From the NCBI RefSeq assembly GCF_039545095.1, contig NZ_BAABRS010000001.1:1240001-1304000 (forward strand): a DNA stretch of 64,000 nucleotides, given 5' to 3'. This DNA is from Fodinibius salicampi (GTDB taxonomy: Bacteria; Bacteroidota; Rhodothermia; Balneolales; Balneolaceae). The notes beneath the pieces were generated by a model that worked only from the letters and a program-made list of their open reading frames with translations, did not search any database and was not told where the DNA came from. A program made the translations under genes and the position numbers. This document shows positions 26,723-36,686 of this stretch, piece after piece (position 1 is the stretch's first letter; each line of letters opens with the position of its first letter).

Positions 26723-29602
26723 ATGTTAAAATTTATATTTACCTATCTTCTCTTTCTGTTATTCACAGCTCCCACCCTAGCTCAACAAATTGATATCAAG
26801 GCTACCTCTGCCGGGGAAAGAGCCCAGTCCATTGAGCAGCGCCACCAAATGCGAACCAACTCCATCTTTAAGGAATATCCCGTGCGCAATGTCGGACCGG
26901 TCGTAGTCGGGGGACGGATTACGGACCTGGCTGTTCAAAGTGAAAATCCCAGAAATTTCTACATTGCCTTTGCTTCGGGTGGGGTTTTTAAAACCCATAA
27001 TAGCGGCAACACCATGGAACCCATTTTTGACCATCAGGGAACGCTTACGATTGGAGACCTCGCCATATCACAAGCGGACAAGGATATTATTTGGGTAGGA
27101 ACCGGAGAAAACAACAGCAGCCGATCCAGTTATGCCGGAACGGGGGTTTACAAAAGTATGGACGGAGGAGAAAGCTGGGAATTTGTAGGGCTACGGGACT
27201 CACAGCACATCGGGCGTATTATTACTCACCCTACAGATCCGGATATTGCCTGGATAGCCAGTATGGGTCCCCTTTACTCCGCCAATGAAGTGCGAGGGAT
27301 ATACAAAACAACCGATGGCGGGAACAGCTGGACCCAAACCCTTACCCCGCCCGACAGTACCGGGGCTATTGATCTGATCCAACATCCCAAAAATCCTGAC
27401 AAGCTTTGGGCCACCACCTGGGAGCGCTACCGCCAGGCGTGGAACTTCGACGAAGCAGGACCAGGTTCTGCAATTTATGTCTCGGAAAATGGAGGGGAAA
27501 GCTGGCAGAAATCAATGAAAGGATTCCCCGATAAGAAATACGTGGGACGAATCGGCCTGGATATCAGCCAAAGCAACCCGAATATCCTCTACGCTTTTCT
27601 CGACAACCAAAAAGAAACCAAAACAAAAAAGGAGACCGATTCGGATGAACTGACGCAAGCCGACTTTATTGAAATGGAGCGGGAGGAGTTTCTAAATCTT
27701 GATAACGAAAAGTTAAATGACTTTTTGCGCAACAATGACTTTCAACGGGAATACACTGCTGAAAGCGTAAAAGAGGATGTCCGGGCGGGCGAATATCCTC
27801 CGAAAGCCCTCGCCGACTATCTGGGTGACGCCAATGAAGCCCTTTTTGAGAGTAGTATTGAGGGGGCCCAAGTCTATCGCTCGGAAGATGGGGGAAAGAC
27901 TTGGAATAAGATTAACAGCTATCCACTCGATAATCTTATTTATACCTATGGATACTACTTTGGTGAGGTGCGGGTATCCCCAACGAATCCGGATGAACTC
28001 TATATTCTGGGTGTTCCCCTGCTAAAATCTACCGACGGGGGAAAGACCTGGAAAGCCATTGCCGAAAACCAGGATGTACACGTTGATCATCACGCTATGT
28101 GGATCGATCCCGAGGATCCGGAACACTTGTTTTTAGGTAATGATGGCGGACTTTATGAAAGTCATGACGGAGGTAAAAACTTCATCCATCATAACAATGC
28201 CCCGGTCGGACAGTTTTATACGGTTGCCGTGGATATGGAAGAACCATATAACATCTATGGGGGACTTCAGGATAACGGAGTGCTTACCGGCTCTTCCCAA
28301 GGTTCCCCCAACGACGGCAATGAATGGGAGCAGCTGTTTGGCGGGGATGGCATGCATATAGCCGTTCATCCCGAAGATAGTGACCGTATCTATATGGGAT
28401 ATCAATTCGGAAATTACTTTCGGCTCGACAGGTCCGATAGCCAATACGAACGCATCACTCCCAAACATCATATTGGAGAAGCTCCCTATCGCTTCAACTG
28501 GAACACGCCCATCGAAATGAGTAATCACAATCCCGATATTCTTTATTTCGGTTCTCAAAAAATCAACCGGAGTATGGATACTGGAAAAACCTGGAAAACT
28601 ATCAGTCCCGATTTAACTCATGATCTTCCGAGCGGGAACGTTCCCTACTCCACTCTCACCACTATCTCAGAATCTCCCCTCGATTTTAGTGTTATCTGGG
28701 CAGGAACCGACGATGGTAACATACAGGTCACAAAAGATGGAGGGACCAGCTGGGATTTGGTATCCGATGAATTGCCCCGGCGCCGGTGGGTTAGCGAGGT
28801 ACAGGCTTCTCCCCACTATACGGCCACAGCTTACGCTTCTCTCAACGGCTACCGTTACGATGAGTTTAAAACGTATCTCTACAAAACAACGGATTACGGA
28901 AAAAACTGGCACTCCATAAAAGGGAATCTACCCGACGACGTAGCAAATGTTATTGCTCAGGATCCAAAGTATCCGGATCTTCTGTACGCTGGCTTCGACC
29001 ATGGTACCTATCTCAGCTTTGATGATGGCAATGAATGGTTTCTGATAAATGATATTCCCAACGTGGCGGCCTACGATATGGTCGTTCATCCCCGCGAGCT
29101 GGAGCTCATAGTTGGAACACACGGGCGCAGCGTATATGTTATGGATCTCAAACCTATTCACACAGTAGCTAAAAACAAGAACCAAAAGGTTTTGGCTCTT
29201 ACTATTGATGATATCTCACATTCCGAAAATTGGGGCCAGCGCCCGGTCCCTTATCGCCCGGTTAATGAACCATCCGCAAAATGGATGTACTGGATTGGAG
29301 ACGAGCAGGTACAAAATCAGTCTATAGAAATTACTGTGAAAGATAATAAGGATAATACCGTTACTACCCTCACCGATCGGGCCAGCTATGGCTTCAATAC
29401 CTTTGAATGGAATCTTAAGCTTCAGGAGGCCAAGGAAGGCGAAACGGCCGATTATTTAAGTCCCGGAAACTATATAATTACTTATAATATTAATGGATCT
29501 ACCGATGAAACAACATTCGAAATTACTTCTCCTAATAATAACAGCAATACTGGTCAGCGCGTGTTCTCAGGACCAGAAGAAATCGAATTCGAAGACTACT
29601 GA
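26723..29602 (+). CDS. Secreted Asp-box (BNR/sortilin-like) beta-propeller protein
   Basis: 959 aa. Signal peptide about 1-20 (cleavage before QQIDIK). At least nine Asp-box motifs of form S/T-x-D-G-G-x-x-W occur (for example SMDGGESW, TTDGGNSW, SEDGGKTW, STDGGKTW, TKDGGTSW, TTDYGKNW), which mark two multi-bladed propellers like the Vps10/sortilin and exo-xyloglucanase folds. A charged insertion is at about 295-355. The C-terminal about 110 residues form a separate beta domain. Annotated relatives are often called glycosyl hydrolases, but no catalytic residues are evident. Its last 98 bp overlap the next gene. Confidence 0.85.
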   Translation: MLKFIFTYLLFLLFTAPTLAQQIDIKATSAGERAQSIEQRHQMRTNSIFKEYPVRNVGPVVVGGRITDLAVQSENPRNFYIAFASGGVFKTHNSGNTMEPIFDHQGTLTIGDLAISQADKDIIWVGTGENNSSRSSYAGTGVYKSMDGGESWEFVGLRDSQHIGRIITHPTDPDIAWIASMGPLYSANEVRGIYKTTDGGNSWTQTLTPPDSTGAIDLIQHPKNPDKLWATTWERYRQAWNFDEAGPGSAIYVSENGGESWQKSMKGFPDKKYVGRIGLDISQSNPNILYAFLDNQKETKTKKETDSDELTQADFIEMEREEFLNLDNEKLNDFLRNNDFQREYTAESVKEDVRAGEYPPKALADYLGDANEALFESSIEGAQVYRSEDGGKTWNKINSYPLDNLIYTYGYYFGEVRVSPTNPDELYILGVPLLKSTDGGKTWKAIAENQDVHVDHHAMWIDPEDPEHLFLGNDGGLYESHDGGKNFIHHNNAPVGQFYTVAVDMEEPYNIYGGLQDNGVLTGSSQGSPNDGNEWEQLFGGDGMHIAVHPEDSDRIYMGYQFGNYFRLDRSDSQYERITPKHHIGEAPYRFNWNTPIEMSNHNPDILYFGSQKINRSMDTGKTWKTISPDLTHDLPSGNVPYSTLTTISESPLDFSVIWAGTDDGNIQVTKDGGTSWDLVSDELPRRRWVSEVQASPHYTATAYASLNGYRYDEFKTYLYKTTDYGKNWHSIKGNLPDDVANVIAQDPKYPDLLYAGFDHGTYLSFDDGNEWFLINDIPNVAAYDMVVHPRELELIVGTHGRSVYVMDLKPIHTVAKNKNQKVLALTIDDISHSENWGQRPVPYRPVNEPSAKWMYWIGDEQVQNQSIEITVKDNKDNTVTTLTDRASYGFNTFEWNLKLQEAKEGETADYLSPGNYIITYNINGSTDETTFEITSPNNNSNTGQRVFSGPEEIEFEDY

Positions 29603-30002
29603 CAATAATACCAATTCTGGTCGCCAGCTGGAGTATGAACGCTCTGTCACATTTCTGACAGCAGAGGGAGATTCCATTTCAACGGTTGACGTAGCAATTG
29701 CCGATGATAACCAGGAACGAAGCGAAGGGCTCATGAATGTGACCGACTTACCCTCGGACAAAGGGATGCTTTTTATCTTTGATGATAATCAACCACGCAG
29801 CTTTTACATGGCAAATACGCCCTTATCTCTGGATATTATTTTCGTCAATGCGGATAAAGAGATCGTGCGTATTCATGATAATACACAACCCTATTCCGAC
29901 AAAAATTTAACCTCCGGGAAACCCGCCCGGTATGTTATTGAAACCAATGCCGGCTATTGCATGTCGCACGATATACGGGAAGGAATGCAAGTAACCTTTT
30001 AA
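29505..30002 (+). CDS. DUF192 family lipoprotein
   Basis: 165 aa from ATG 29505 (an ATG 12 bp earlier is possible). Lipoprotein signal with lipobox LVSAC. After a Ser/Asn-rich tether, the DUF192 domain shows RSEGLMNVTDLPSDKGMLF, FYMANTPLSLDIIFV and the ending IETNAGYCMSHDIREGMQV. The family's function is unknown. The signal peptide and tether are encoded in a different frame of the 3' end of the propeller gene. Confidence 0.9.
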   Translation: MKQHSKLLLLIITAILVSACSQDQKKSNSKTTDNNTNSGRQLEYERSVTFLTAEGDSISTVDVAIADDNQERSEGLMNVTDLPSDKGMLFIFDDNQPRSFYMANTPLSLDIIFVNADKEIVRIHDNTQPYSDKNLTSGKPARYVIETNAGYCMSHDIREGMQVTF

Positions 30003-30009
30003 CAAGGCT

Positions 30010-30762
30010 CTACATTCGTTTAACTGTTTCCAGCCATCCATTAGCCATAAGCTGAGAGCCCGCGAGTGTCGGGTGCACACCGTCACCGGTCCAGTAAGTA
30101 GGTTCTACATTTTGTGATGCTTTATCAAAAATAGACTGGTAAGGAATAAAAGCCGCTTCAAAATCCTGGGCTATCTCTTTCGCTACTGCCTGATAATTCC
30201 TGAAATCAGGCAGCCAATCCTCTTCTTCCACGGCAGATCCTTCCAGGACAACAAAGGGCTCCCCAATCACCAAGTTAACATCCGGGAGTTGTTCTTTGGT
30301 ACGTTGAAGCAGTGATCGAAAATCTTGCTCGTATGTCTCAACGGTACCCTCATAATCATTAAGCGTATGCCAATAGTCATTCACTCCAATGAGAATGCTC
30401 AATAGATCAGGTTCAATATCAAGCGCATCTTCTTTCCAGCGATCAGCCAGTTGAAACACCTTATTGCCACTTATTCCGCGATTATAACTTTGGGGGTCCC
30501 GTTCTGCCAGCTTGTGCCGCAGATGTGCTGTAGCAAGCATTGCATATCCTGATCCTAATCCGCTATTTGCATTTTTTTCGCCTTTATTTCTTCCCGCATC
30601 GGTTATAGAATCACCCTGAAAGAGAATTGTAGCATCCTCTGGTATAACCGGAAAGTCATCTCCCGATTTCCGTCTTTCTTGCGCCGGAGTTAGTGCCAGC
30701 CCGGCTGCCCCAAGAGCGGCCGCAGTAATAGTTTGAAGAAAATTTCGCCGCGTATAATCCAT
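30010..30762 (-). CDS. SGNH/GDSL hydrolase with twin-arginine signal
   Basis: 250 aa. The N-terminus YTRRNFLQTITAAALGAAG is a Tat signal peptide, so the protein is exported folded. SGNH blocks are visible: GDSITDAG (nucleophile Ser), GISGNK (Gly), GVNDYW (Asn) and DGVHPT (Asp-His). Acts on an ester, probably a carbohydrate or lipid deacetylation; the substrate is unknown. Convergent with the DUF192 gene, with only 7 bp between stop codons. Confidence 0.9.
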   Translation of the reverse strand: MDYTRRNFLQTITAAALGAAGLALTPAQERRKSGDDFPVIPEDATILFQGDSITDAGRNKGEKNANSGLGSGYAMLATAHLRHKLAERDPQSYNRGISGNKVFQLADRWKEDALDIEPDLLSILIGVNDYWHTLNDYEGTVETYEQDFRSLLQRTKEQLPDVNLVIGEPFVVLEGSAVEEEDWLPDFRNYQAVAKEIAQDFEAAFIPYQSIFDKASQNVEPTYWTGDGVHPTLAGSQLMANGWLETVKRM

Positions 30763-30779
30763 AACTCACCTATAAATAA

Positions 30780-31811
30780 TTAAGCTGATATTGTTTCTGA
30801 GGAATATTTATCCAAAAATTCTTTCACTTTCAACACATTCTCTTGCGAACCTATAAAAATAGGAGTTCGCTGATGTATAGCCTCCGGCTCTATTTCCAAA
30901 ATACGTCCTTTTCCATCAATAGCCAGTCCGCCGGCCTGTTCAATAATTAAGCTTAGCGGATTACATTCATACATCAGCCGAAGTTTTCCGTTAGGGTACT
31001 GGCTGCTGTTCGGATAAATAAAAATACCGCCGGTTTTAAGCGTTCGATGAACATCCGCTACCATGGAACCGATATATCTTGCTTTGTAGGGGCGGCTCGT
31101 TTCTTTATCCTCCACCTGACAATATTTAATATACTGCTTCAGTCCTTTATCCCATGAGTGGTAGCTGCCCTCGTTAACACTATAAATGGTCCCTTTATCA
31201 GGGATTTTAACGTCATCCTCCGATAAGATAAATTCTCCTATACTTGGATCGAGTGTAAATACAGATACCCCCATGCCCGTGGTATAAGTCAGCAGCGTAC
31301 TCGAACCATAAAGCACATAGCCTGCTGCTACCTGCTTAAGTCCAGGTTGGAGGGCTTCATCGGCAGAAAGCTGATTCGAGCCGGGTTTTTCACGCATATA
31401 AATAGAAAAAATACTACCAATAGACACATTTACATCAATATTTGATGAACCATCCAAGGGGTCAAGATATACGATATATTTACCTCCGGCATTATCCAGC
31501 TCAACAATACCATCATTTTCTTCCGATATAACCATGCAGGTAATTTCAGCACGGTTGAGCGCAGAAATCATTTGCTCATCAGCAAAAAGATCCAGTTTTT
31601 TTACGGATTCACCGTGAATATTCTTGCTGCCGTCTTCTCCTAATATATTGGTAATACCTGCTTTATTTACTTCTCTGGATATGATTTTAGCTGCCAGTCC
31701 AATATCCCTAAGTAATTGCGACAAGTCGCCGGTAGCCCCGGGGAACTTATTCTGGGCCTGAATAATATATTCTTCGAGCGTAATTACTCGCTTCTTATTT
31801 CTATCTACCAT
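30780..31811 (-). CDS. fbp: Fructose-1,6-bisphosphatase class 1
   Basis: 343 aa, standard length. Removes the 1-phosphate of fructose-1,6-bisphosphate in gluconeogenesis. Metal-binding motif YLDPLDGSSNIDVNVSIG, SEENDG, and GGIFIYP, plus LMYECNPLSLIIEQAGG near the C-terminus are intact. Starts 18 bp downstream of no gene; the SGNH gene follows it by 17 bp on the same strand. Confidence 0.97.
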   Translation of the reverse strand: MVDRNKKRVITLEEYIIQAQNKFPGATGDLSQLLRDIGLAAKIISREVNKAGITNILGEDGSKNIHGESVKKLDLFADEQMISALNRAEITCMVISEENDGIVELDNAGGKYIVYLDPLDGSSNIDVNVSIGSIFSIYMREKPGSNQLSADEALQPGLKQVAAGYVLYGSSTLLTYTTGMGVSVFTLDPSIGEFILSEDDVKIPDKGTIYSVNEGSYHSWDKGLKQYIKYCQVEDKETSRPYKARYIGSMVADVHRTLKTGGIFIYPNSSQYPNGKLRLMYECNPLSLIIEQAGGLAIDGKGRILEIEPEAIHQRTPIFIGSQENVLKVKEFLDKYSSETISA

Positions 31812-31948
31812 AGTTTTCTCCCCTTTAATTATTGGCTGATTTATATTTATTAGAGGTATAAGCTATACTTTTAAAAGAACAATAAAACTAAGAGCCTCTT
31901 TGACTTATCATAGTCACTTAAATAAAATTAAGCTAGCAAGAAAGAGTC

Positions 31949-32542
31949 TTATGAATGCAAAAACTTATTAAATACAACTTCAGCTTTCTTTTTCAAATCC
32001 TCAAGTGTCCCCTCATTTCGAATCACAATATCAGCCTGGCTCACAGCATTCTCAAAGTTTCGCTGCTTATTCATCCGGCTCTTTACCTGTTTTTCGCTGG
32101 CTTCATCGCGTTCTTTGACCCACTGGAGCCGGCGCTTCTCATCGGCCAATACTAACACCAGGTAATCAAACAGATCCAGGTGATCACTCTCCAGTAACAA
32201 GGCGGCCTCGTAAACGCCTACCTTATAGCCTTTTTCCGCTGCCTCCTTCATCCGTTCGCGTACCGCAGCAGGCAACCTGGGATGAATAATCGCATTCAGC
32301 TCATCCACCCGCCCCTTTTCAAAGGCTTCTTCCGAGAGAAATTTCCTATTAAGCTCTCCTTCAGCCGTATATGATTCAGGACCAAAAGCAGCCTTTATTT
32401 CCGAGCGAATTTCATCGTTATCGACCATCAGCTGCTTGGCAAATTCATCGGCATTAAGGATATAAGCTCCCTCCTTTTTCCAAACATCACAAACGGTAGA
32501 TTTTCCGCTGCCTATCCCTCCCGTAATGCCGACAATAACCAT
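31949..32542 (-). CDS. coaE: Dephospho-CoA kinase
   Basis: 197 aa. Last step of coenzyme A synthesis. Walker A GGIGSGKST at the N-terminus, then YILNADEFAKQL, LNAIIHPRLP, and the lid-region RMNKQ. Its ATG shares one base with the prfB stop codon (TAATG), so the two genes are translationally linked. Confidence 0.96.
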   Translation of the reverse strand: MVIVGITGGIGSGKSTVCDVWKKEGAYILNADEFAKQLMVDNDEIRSEIKAAFGPESYTAEGELNRKFLSEEAFEKGRVDELNAIIHPRLPAAVRERMKEAAEKGYKVGVYEAALLLESDHLDLFDYLVLVLADEKRRLQWVKERDEASEKQVKSRMNKQRNFENAVSQADIVIRNEGTLEDLKKKAEVVFNKFLHS

Positions 32543-33676
32543 TATTCCGTCTTTTCAGTTGCTGAGATAGAAAGGAGGTATTCATTGATAAATTCATCAA
32601 TCTCCCCATCCATTACATCTTCAACACTAGAAGTTTCATGGTCGGTACGATGATCTTTAACCATATTATAGGGATGAAAGACGTAGGACCGAATTTGTGA
32701 CCCCCACTCAATTTTGCTTTTGGAATCTTCGAGCTTCTGCTTTTCCCGCTCCTTGATCTGCTTTTCCAGCTCGTAAATTTTGGATCGCAACAATACCATT
32801 GCTTTCTCACGGTTCTGATGCTGAGAACGCTCTTGCTGACATTCAGCCACCACCTGTTCTTCCGTTCCATCCGAAAGCTGACCTTCCCAAATCAAGCGAA
32901 CGCCGGTCTCAACTTTATTAACATTCTGTCCCCCGGCCCCGCTGGCATGGAAACGTTGCAGTTCCACATCACTCTCATCAACATCAATTTCAATGGTATC
33001 GTCAATGACCGGAGATACAAATACAGAACAGAAAGAGGTATGACGCCTGGAATTACTATCAAATGGTGAAATACGTACCAACCGGTGTACTCCACTTTCG
33101 GCTTTTAAATAACCATATGCGTATTCGCCGCTAACTTCTATAGTAGCACTTTTAAGCCCGGCAACATCTCCATCCTGATATTCGATCACTGAAATATCAA
33201 ATTCGTTTTTCTTGGCCCATCGGGTATACATGCGGTACAGCATCTCAGCCCAGTCCTGGCTTTCAGTACCACCGGCACCCGGATTAAAGGTCAATATCGC
33301 ATCACGATGATCATCTTCGCCCCTGAGCATATTTTTGAGTTCAAGAACCTCTAGCTTCCGTTCCAGCTTGCGGGCTTCCTGCTCAAGTTCATCAGATACA
33401 TCTTCTCCCTCTTCAAGAAACTCCTGGTAAACCCGGATACTATCCCGAAGCTCATCCAGTTCATCCCATTGGGCTACCATGCCTTTTTCATGATCCAGCC
33501 TTTTCATAATCCGGCGAGCTTCATCGGGGTCGTTCCAGAAGTTAGGATCCTGGGTCTGTTCCTGCAGCTCTATGATATTTACTTTTCTCTGCTCATAGTC
33601 AAAGATACCCCCTGAGCGCATCCACGCGCTCAAATAGTTCATTCAGATAATCGGCATTGATGGTTGTAGTACTCAC
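32542..33676 (-). CDS. prfB: Peptide chain release factor 2 with programmed +1 frameshift
   Basis: Releases peptides at UGA and UAA. The short frame 0 begins at GTG 33676 (STTTINADYLNELFERVD) and ends at an in-frame TGA, codon 26, at 33601-33599. The slippery sequence CTTTGAC (33604-33598) is preceded by a Shine-Dalgarno-like AGGGGG, giving the same AGG GGG TAT CTT TGA C string as the E. coli site. A +1 shift joins to DYEQRKVN and the main frame, for 377 aa in total. The GGQ motif (GAGGQNVNKVETGV) and the SPF-type recognition region (RISPFDSNSRR) are present. Automatic calls would start wrongly at 33642. Confidence 0.95.
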
Positions 33677-33739
33677 GAAATTATTCTTTAAAAGATTAAA
33701 GGATGGCTAGTTCAAAACTCAATGATTGTAATGTAAAAA

Positions 33740-33994
33740 CTACCTGTTGCTCAGCTTCCCCAAGATGAATCCGAGTGCAAGTCCGCCGGCAAAAGCAAAA
33801 AGCACTCCCTCTTCGGGATGTGACCGTACATAGCGTCGGGCTTCGCGATAGTCGTGATCAACCGCTTCGCGCACGGAATCGCGCTCTTGTTTAAGCTGAT
33901 CAATCAGTTTCTCATAGCTGCGGATATGCTGTTTCTTTTGCTCTTCCGTTGTTTCTTCACCATTCGATTCGTTGTGTTCCTTATCCTGTGCCAT
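33740..33994 (-). CDS. DUF883/ElaB-like small membrane-anchored protein
   Basis: 84 aa from ATG 33994; a longer frame to 34042 has no support. The charged helical N-terminus is followed by the typical C-terminal segment YVRSHPEEGVLFAFAGGLALGFILG, a glycine-rich transmembrane helix. Relatives (ElaB/YqjD) bind ribosomes at the inner membrane in stationary phase in E. coli; that role here is inference. Confidence 0.75.
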   Translation of the reverse strand: MAQDKEHNESNGEETTEEQKKQHIRSYEKLIDQLKQERDSVREAVDHDYREARRYVRSHPEEGVLFAFAGGLALGFILGKLSNR

Positions 33995-34144
33995 GACTCT
34001 AATAATTTGATTAATAACTCTTTTAAAAGATACAAATTTCAACCGGGATTACAGAGAGGATTTCTCTCATTCAGCCACATTCTTAACATATAAGTTACGA
34101 TTTGTTCACATCTATTACACATAGAAAATATATTTTAATAGCGT

Positions 34145-35311
34145 ATGAATGTATTATCAGATATAGTAGAAAAACTGCGGGACCAACTGTTTAAGTCAGT
34201 GGTGTCCAACAACCTGGTATACAATACTTGTTGGGAAGATCCACGACTCGACCGGGAGATGTTACAGCTTGATGATCAAAGCAAAGTAGTGATGCTTACC
34301 AGCGCCGGCTGCAATGCCCTGGATTACCTGATCGACAATCCCAAGCATATTTTTTGCATCGATAAAAATCCGGTACAAAATGCTCTGCTCCAACTAAAGC
34401 AAGCACTGATTAAAAAAGGAAATCCATCACTGTTATGGTCTTTCTTTGGGTGTGGGGAAATAGAAGGAGCGGAAATGATTTATAATCAGGATCTTCGAAA
34501 ATACCTGTCTCCCCGTGCCCAGACATACTGGGATGACCATATACACTACTTTTCCCCATATTCAAGTGAATCCTCTTTCTATTTCAGGGGTACCTCCGGA
34601 AAGTTTGCCCTGCTGATGCGTAACAGCATTAGAAAAAAAGGACTTTATGGCGATATAAAACATCTCCTTAATGCCCAAACGCTCGAGGAACAAGCCTACT
34701 ATTTCAATGAGATTGAACCTTTGCTCTGGAATGGCTTTCAGCGCTGGCTTCTCAGCCGCAATGCGGTGCTGTCAATGATTGGAGTCCCTTCTACACAGCG
34801 CCAGATTATTGAACAAGAATATTCGGAAGGAATTCTCCACTATATCCGTAAATCACTGCGGAAGGTCTTTACCGAAATCCCCATACAAGACAATTATTTC
34901 TGGCGGGTGTACCTAACCGGTTCTTATACTTCGGACTGTTGCCCCAATTATTTAAAGGAAGAATACTTTGACACTCTTCAGTCACGTGTTAATCGTATTG
35001 AAATCCATACTTCAACTTTATCGGAGTTTTTAAAACGAAATCCCGGTACCTACTCACACTTTGTACTACTCGATCACCAGGATTGGATGATTGGTCAAAA
35101 TCCCGAACTACTTGCCAGAGAATGGGAATATATTCTCCGAAATGCTGTAGCCGGCACACGAATCCTGTTTCGCTCTGTTGCGCCAGAAGCCGATTTCATT
35201 CCCTCTTTCGCCAGAAAAAAACTCAACTTTGCCTGCTCACTTACCGAAAACTTACATTTTCAGGACCGAGTAGGAACTTATGAAAGTACTCATTTAGCTA
35301 TCGTACAATGA
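34145..35311 (+). CDS. btaA: DUF3419 protein, S-adenosylmethionine:diacylglycerol 3-amino-3-carboxypropyl transferase
   Basis: 388 aa. BtaA moves the 3-amino-3-carboxypropyl group of SAM onto diacylglycerol to make DGHS, the first step to betaine lipids. The N-terminal YNTCWEDPRLDREML, MLTSAGCNALDYLI (SAM site) and CIDKNPVQNALLQLK are characteristic of DUF3419/BtaA. The stop overlaps the btaB start by 4 bp (ATGA). The pairing with a methyltransferase of the right size supports BtaA rather than another DUF3419 role. Betaine-lipid production by this organism is inferred, not shown. Confidence 0.82.
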   Translation: MNVLSDIVEKLRDQLFKSVVSNNLVYNTCWEDPRLDREMLQLDDQSKVVMLTSAGCNALDYLIDNPKHIFCIDKNPVQNALLQLKQALIKKGNPSLLWSFFGCGEIEGAEMIYNQDLRKYLSPRAQTYWDDHIHYFSPYSSESSFYFRGTSGKFALLMRNSIRKKGLYGDIKHLLNAQTLEEQAYYFNEIEPLLWNGFQRWLLSRNAVLSMIGVPSTQRQIIEQEYSEGILHYIRKSLRKVFTEIPIQDNYFWRVYLTGSYTSDCCPNYLKEEYFDTLQSRVNRIEIHTSTLSEFLKRNPGTYSHFVLLDHQDWMIGQNPELLAREWEYILRNAVAGTRILFRSVAPEADFIPSFARKKLNFACSLTENLHFQDRVGTYESTHLAIVQ

Positions 35312-35943
35312 GAAACTCCACTCCATCTCATACCGATTCCAAAATCAAAAACTATTACCGGTTTCATTCCCATATATATGATATAACCCGGTGGAGTTTC
35401 CTCTTCGGCCGGACCTCTTTAATCACCATGATTCCGGATCTTCCGCCTCAACCCCGCATTTTAGAAATCGGATGTGGGACCGGCAAAAACATAGAACAGC
35501 TGGAGTATCATTTTCCCGATGCTGTTATTGTTGGAATGGATATGTCAACTGAAATGCTCAGAAAAGCCAGGAATCGCCTTCAACCCTCCGAAAATATCCG
35601 CCTTGTAAACAATCCGTATGGGAGAGTCTCACTCAATCTGGATCAATTTGATCTCATCCTGCTTTCCTATTCATTAACCATGTTCCAAGCACCGGTTGAC
35701 GATATTTTTAACCACCTACACCAGGATTTAAAACCGGGCGGATATCTAGCCGTTGTCGATTTTCATACCAGCCGTTTCCCATGGTTTCGGCAATGGATGG
35801 AAATAAATCATGTCAATTTTGACGGGCATTTTTTGCCGCTGCTCAAAAAGTATTTTATCCCTTCACAAATTAAAACACATCGTGCCTATTTGGGGTTGTG
35901 GACTTACTTCCAATTTATTGGCCGGCAGGTTTATAAACTTTAG
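35308..35943 (+). CDS. btaB: SAM-dependent methyltransferase, probable betaine-lipid N-methyltransferase
   Basis: 211 aa class I methyltransferase. Motif I is LEIGCGTGKN, with the acidic residue in VIVGMDMSTEML and the DLILLSYSLTMF strand. The N-terminal YYRFHSHIYDITRWSFLFGR resembles phospholipid N-methyltransferases and BtaB, which methylates DGHS three times to DGTS. Length agrees with the bacterial BtaB. Translationally coupled to btaA. Confidence 0.8.
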   Translation: MRNSTPSHTDSKIKNYYRFHSHIYDITRWSFLFGRTSLITMIPDLPPQPRILEIGCGTGKNIEQLEYHFPDAVIVGMDMSTEMLRKARNRLQPSENIRLVNNPYGRVSLNLDQFDLILLSYSLTMFQAPVDDIFNHLHQDLKPGGYLAVVDFHTSRFPWFRQWMEINHVNFDGHFLPLLKKYFIPSQIKTHRAYLGLWTYFQFIGRQVYKL

Positions 35944-35982
35944 CACTGAGAAAAAGAGAGAACTTTCTTATCTTCGCGTTCT

Positions 35983-36609
35983 ATGGAAAAAATAGAAAAC
36001 CAGATCTCCGAAATAAAAGAAGAACTGCAGGAATCCCCCGAGGATGCGGATTTATTTAATGAACTCGGGATCGGCTATCAAATGCTGGGAGAATATGAGC
36101 AGGCGGTTAAAGCCTATCAACAAGCTCTTCAAAAAGATCAGAATCACTTTAAGGCTCATTTTAATCTGGCCAATACTTTTTTTGAGTTGAATAAAATCGA
36201 TCAGGCGGTTAATCATTATTTGGATGCCCTTGAAATACGTCCCGATTATGTTCCTGCCCTTAATAACCTGGCGGATATATATGAAATCGCCGATGAAGAC
36301 GAACGAGCCCGAGAACTCTTCGAATATATCACCAAAATCAAGCCTGACGATGCGATGGGCTATTTCAATCTCGCCAATCATCATCTGCGGGCAAATAATA
36401 CAGTAGAAGCGGGACGCTGTTACAAAAAAGCGATAGAACTGGATCCGGAATTTCATGAGGCATACAATAATATCGGACTGATGCTAAAGCACATCGGTCA
36501 ATATGAAAAAGCGATTTCGTACTTCGATCAATGCCTTGAAATTGCCCCCGATTACGAACCGGCACAGGAAGACCTCAAAGCCTGCCAGGAAGCGTTAAAA
36601 AAGTCCTGA
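35983..36609 (+). CDS. Tetratricopeptide repeat protein
   Basis: 208 aa built from about five TPR units (for example LFNELGIGYQMLGEYEQAVKAY, AHFNLANTFFELNKIDQAV, AYNNIGLMLKHIGQYEKA). No signal peptide is seen, so it is a cytoplasmic scaffold of unknown partners. It follows btaB by 39 bp and may share its transcript. Confidence 0.85.
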   Translation: MEKIENQISEIKEELQESPEDADLFNELGIGYQMLGEYEQAVKAYQQALQKDQNHFKAHFNLANTFFELNKIDQAVNHYLDALEIRPDYVPALNNLADIYEIADEDERARELFEYITKIKPDDAMGYFNLANHHLRANNTVEAGRCYKKAIELDPEFHEAYNNIGLMLKHIGQYEKAISYFDQCLEIAPDYEPAQEDLKACQEALKKS

Positions 36610-36686
36610 CCACAGTCGTCTTTGGAACACTTTCATCGATTCCTTTCTATAAGCATAATATCATTTGTAATTAAACCAGGAGTCAT

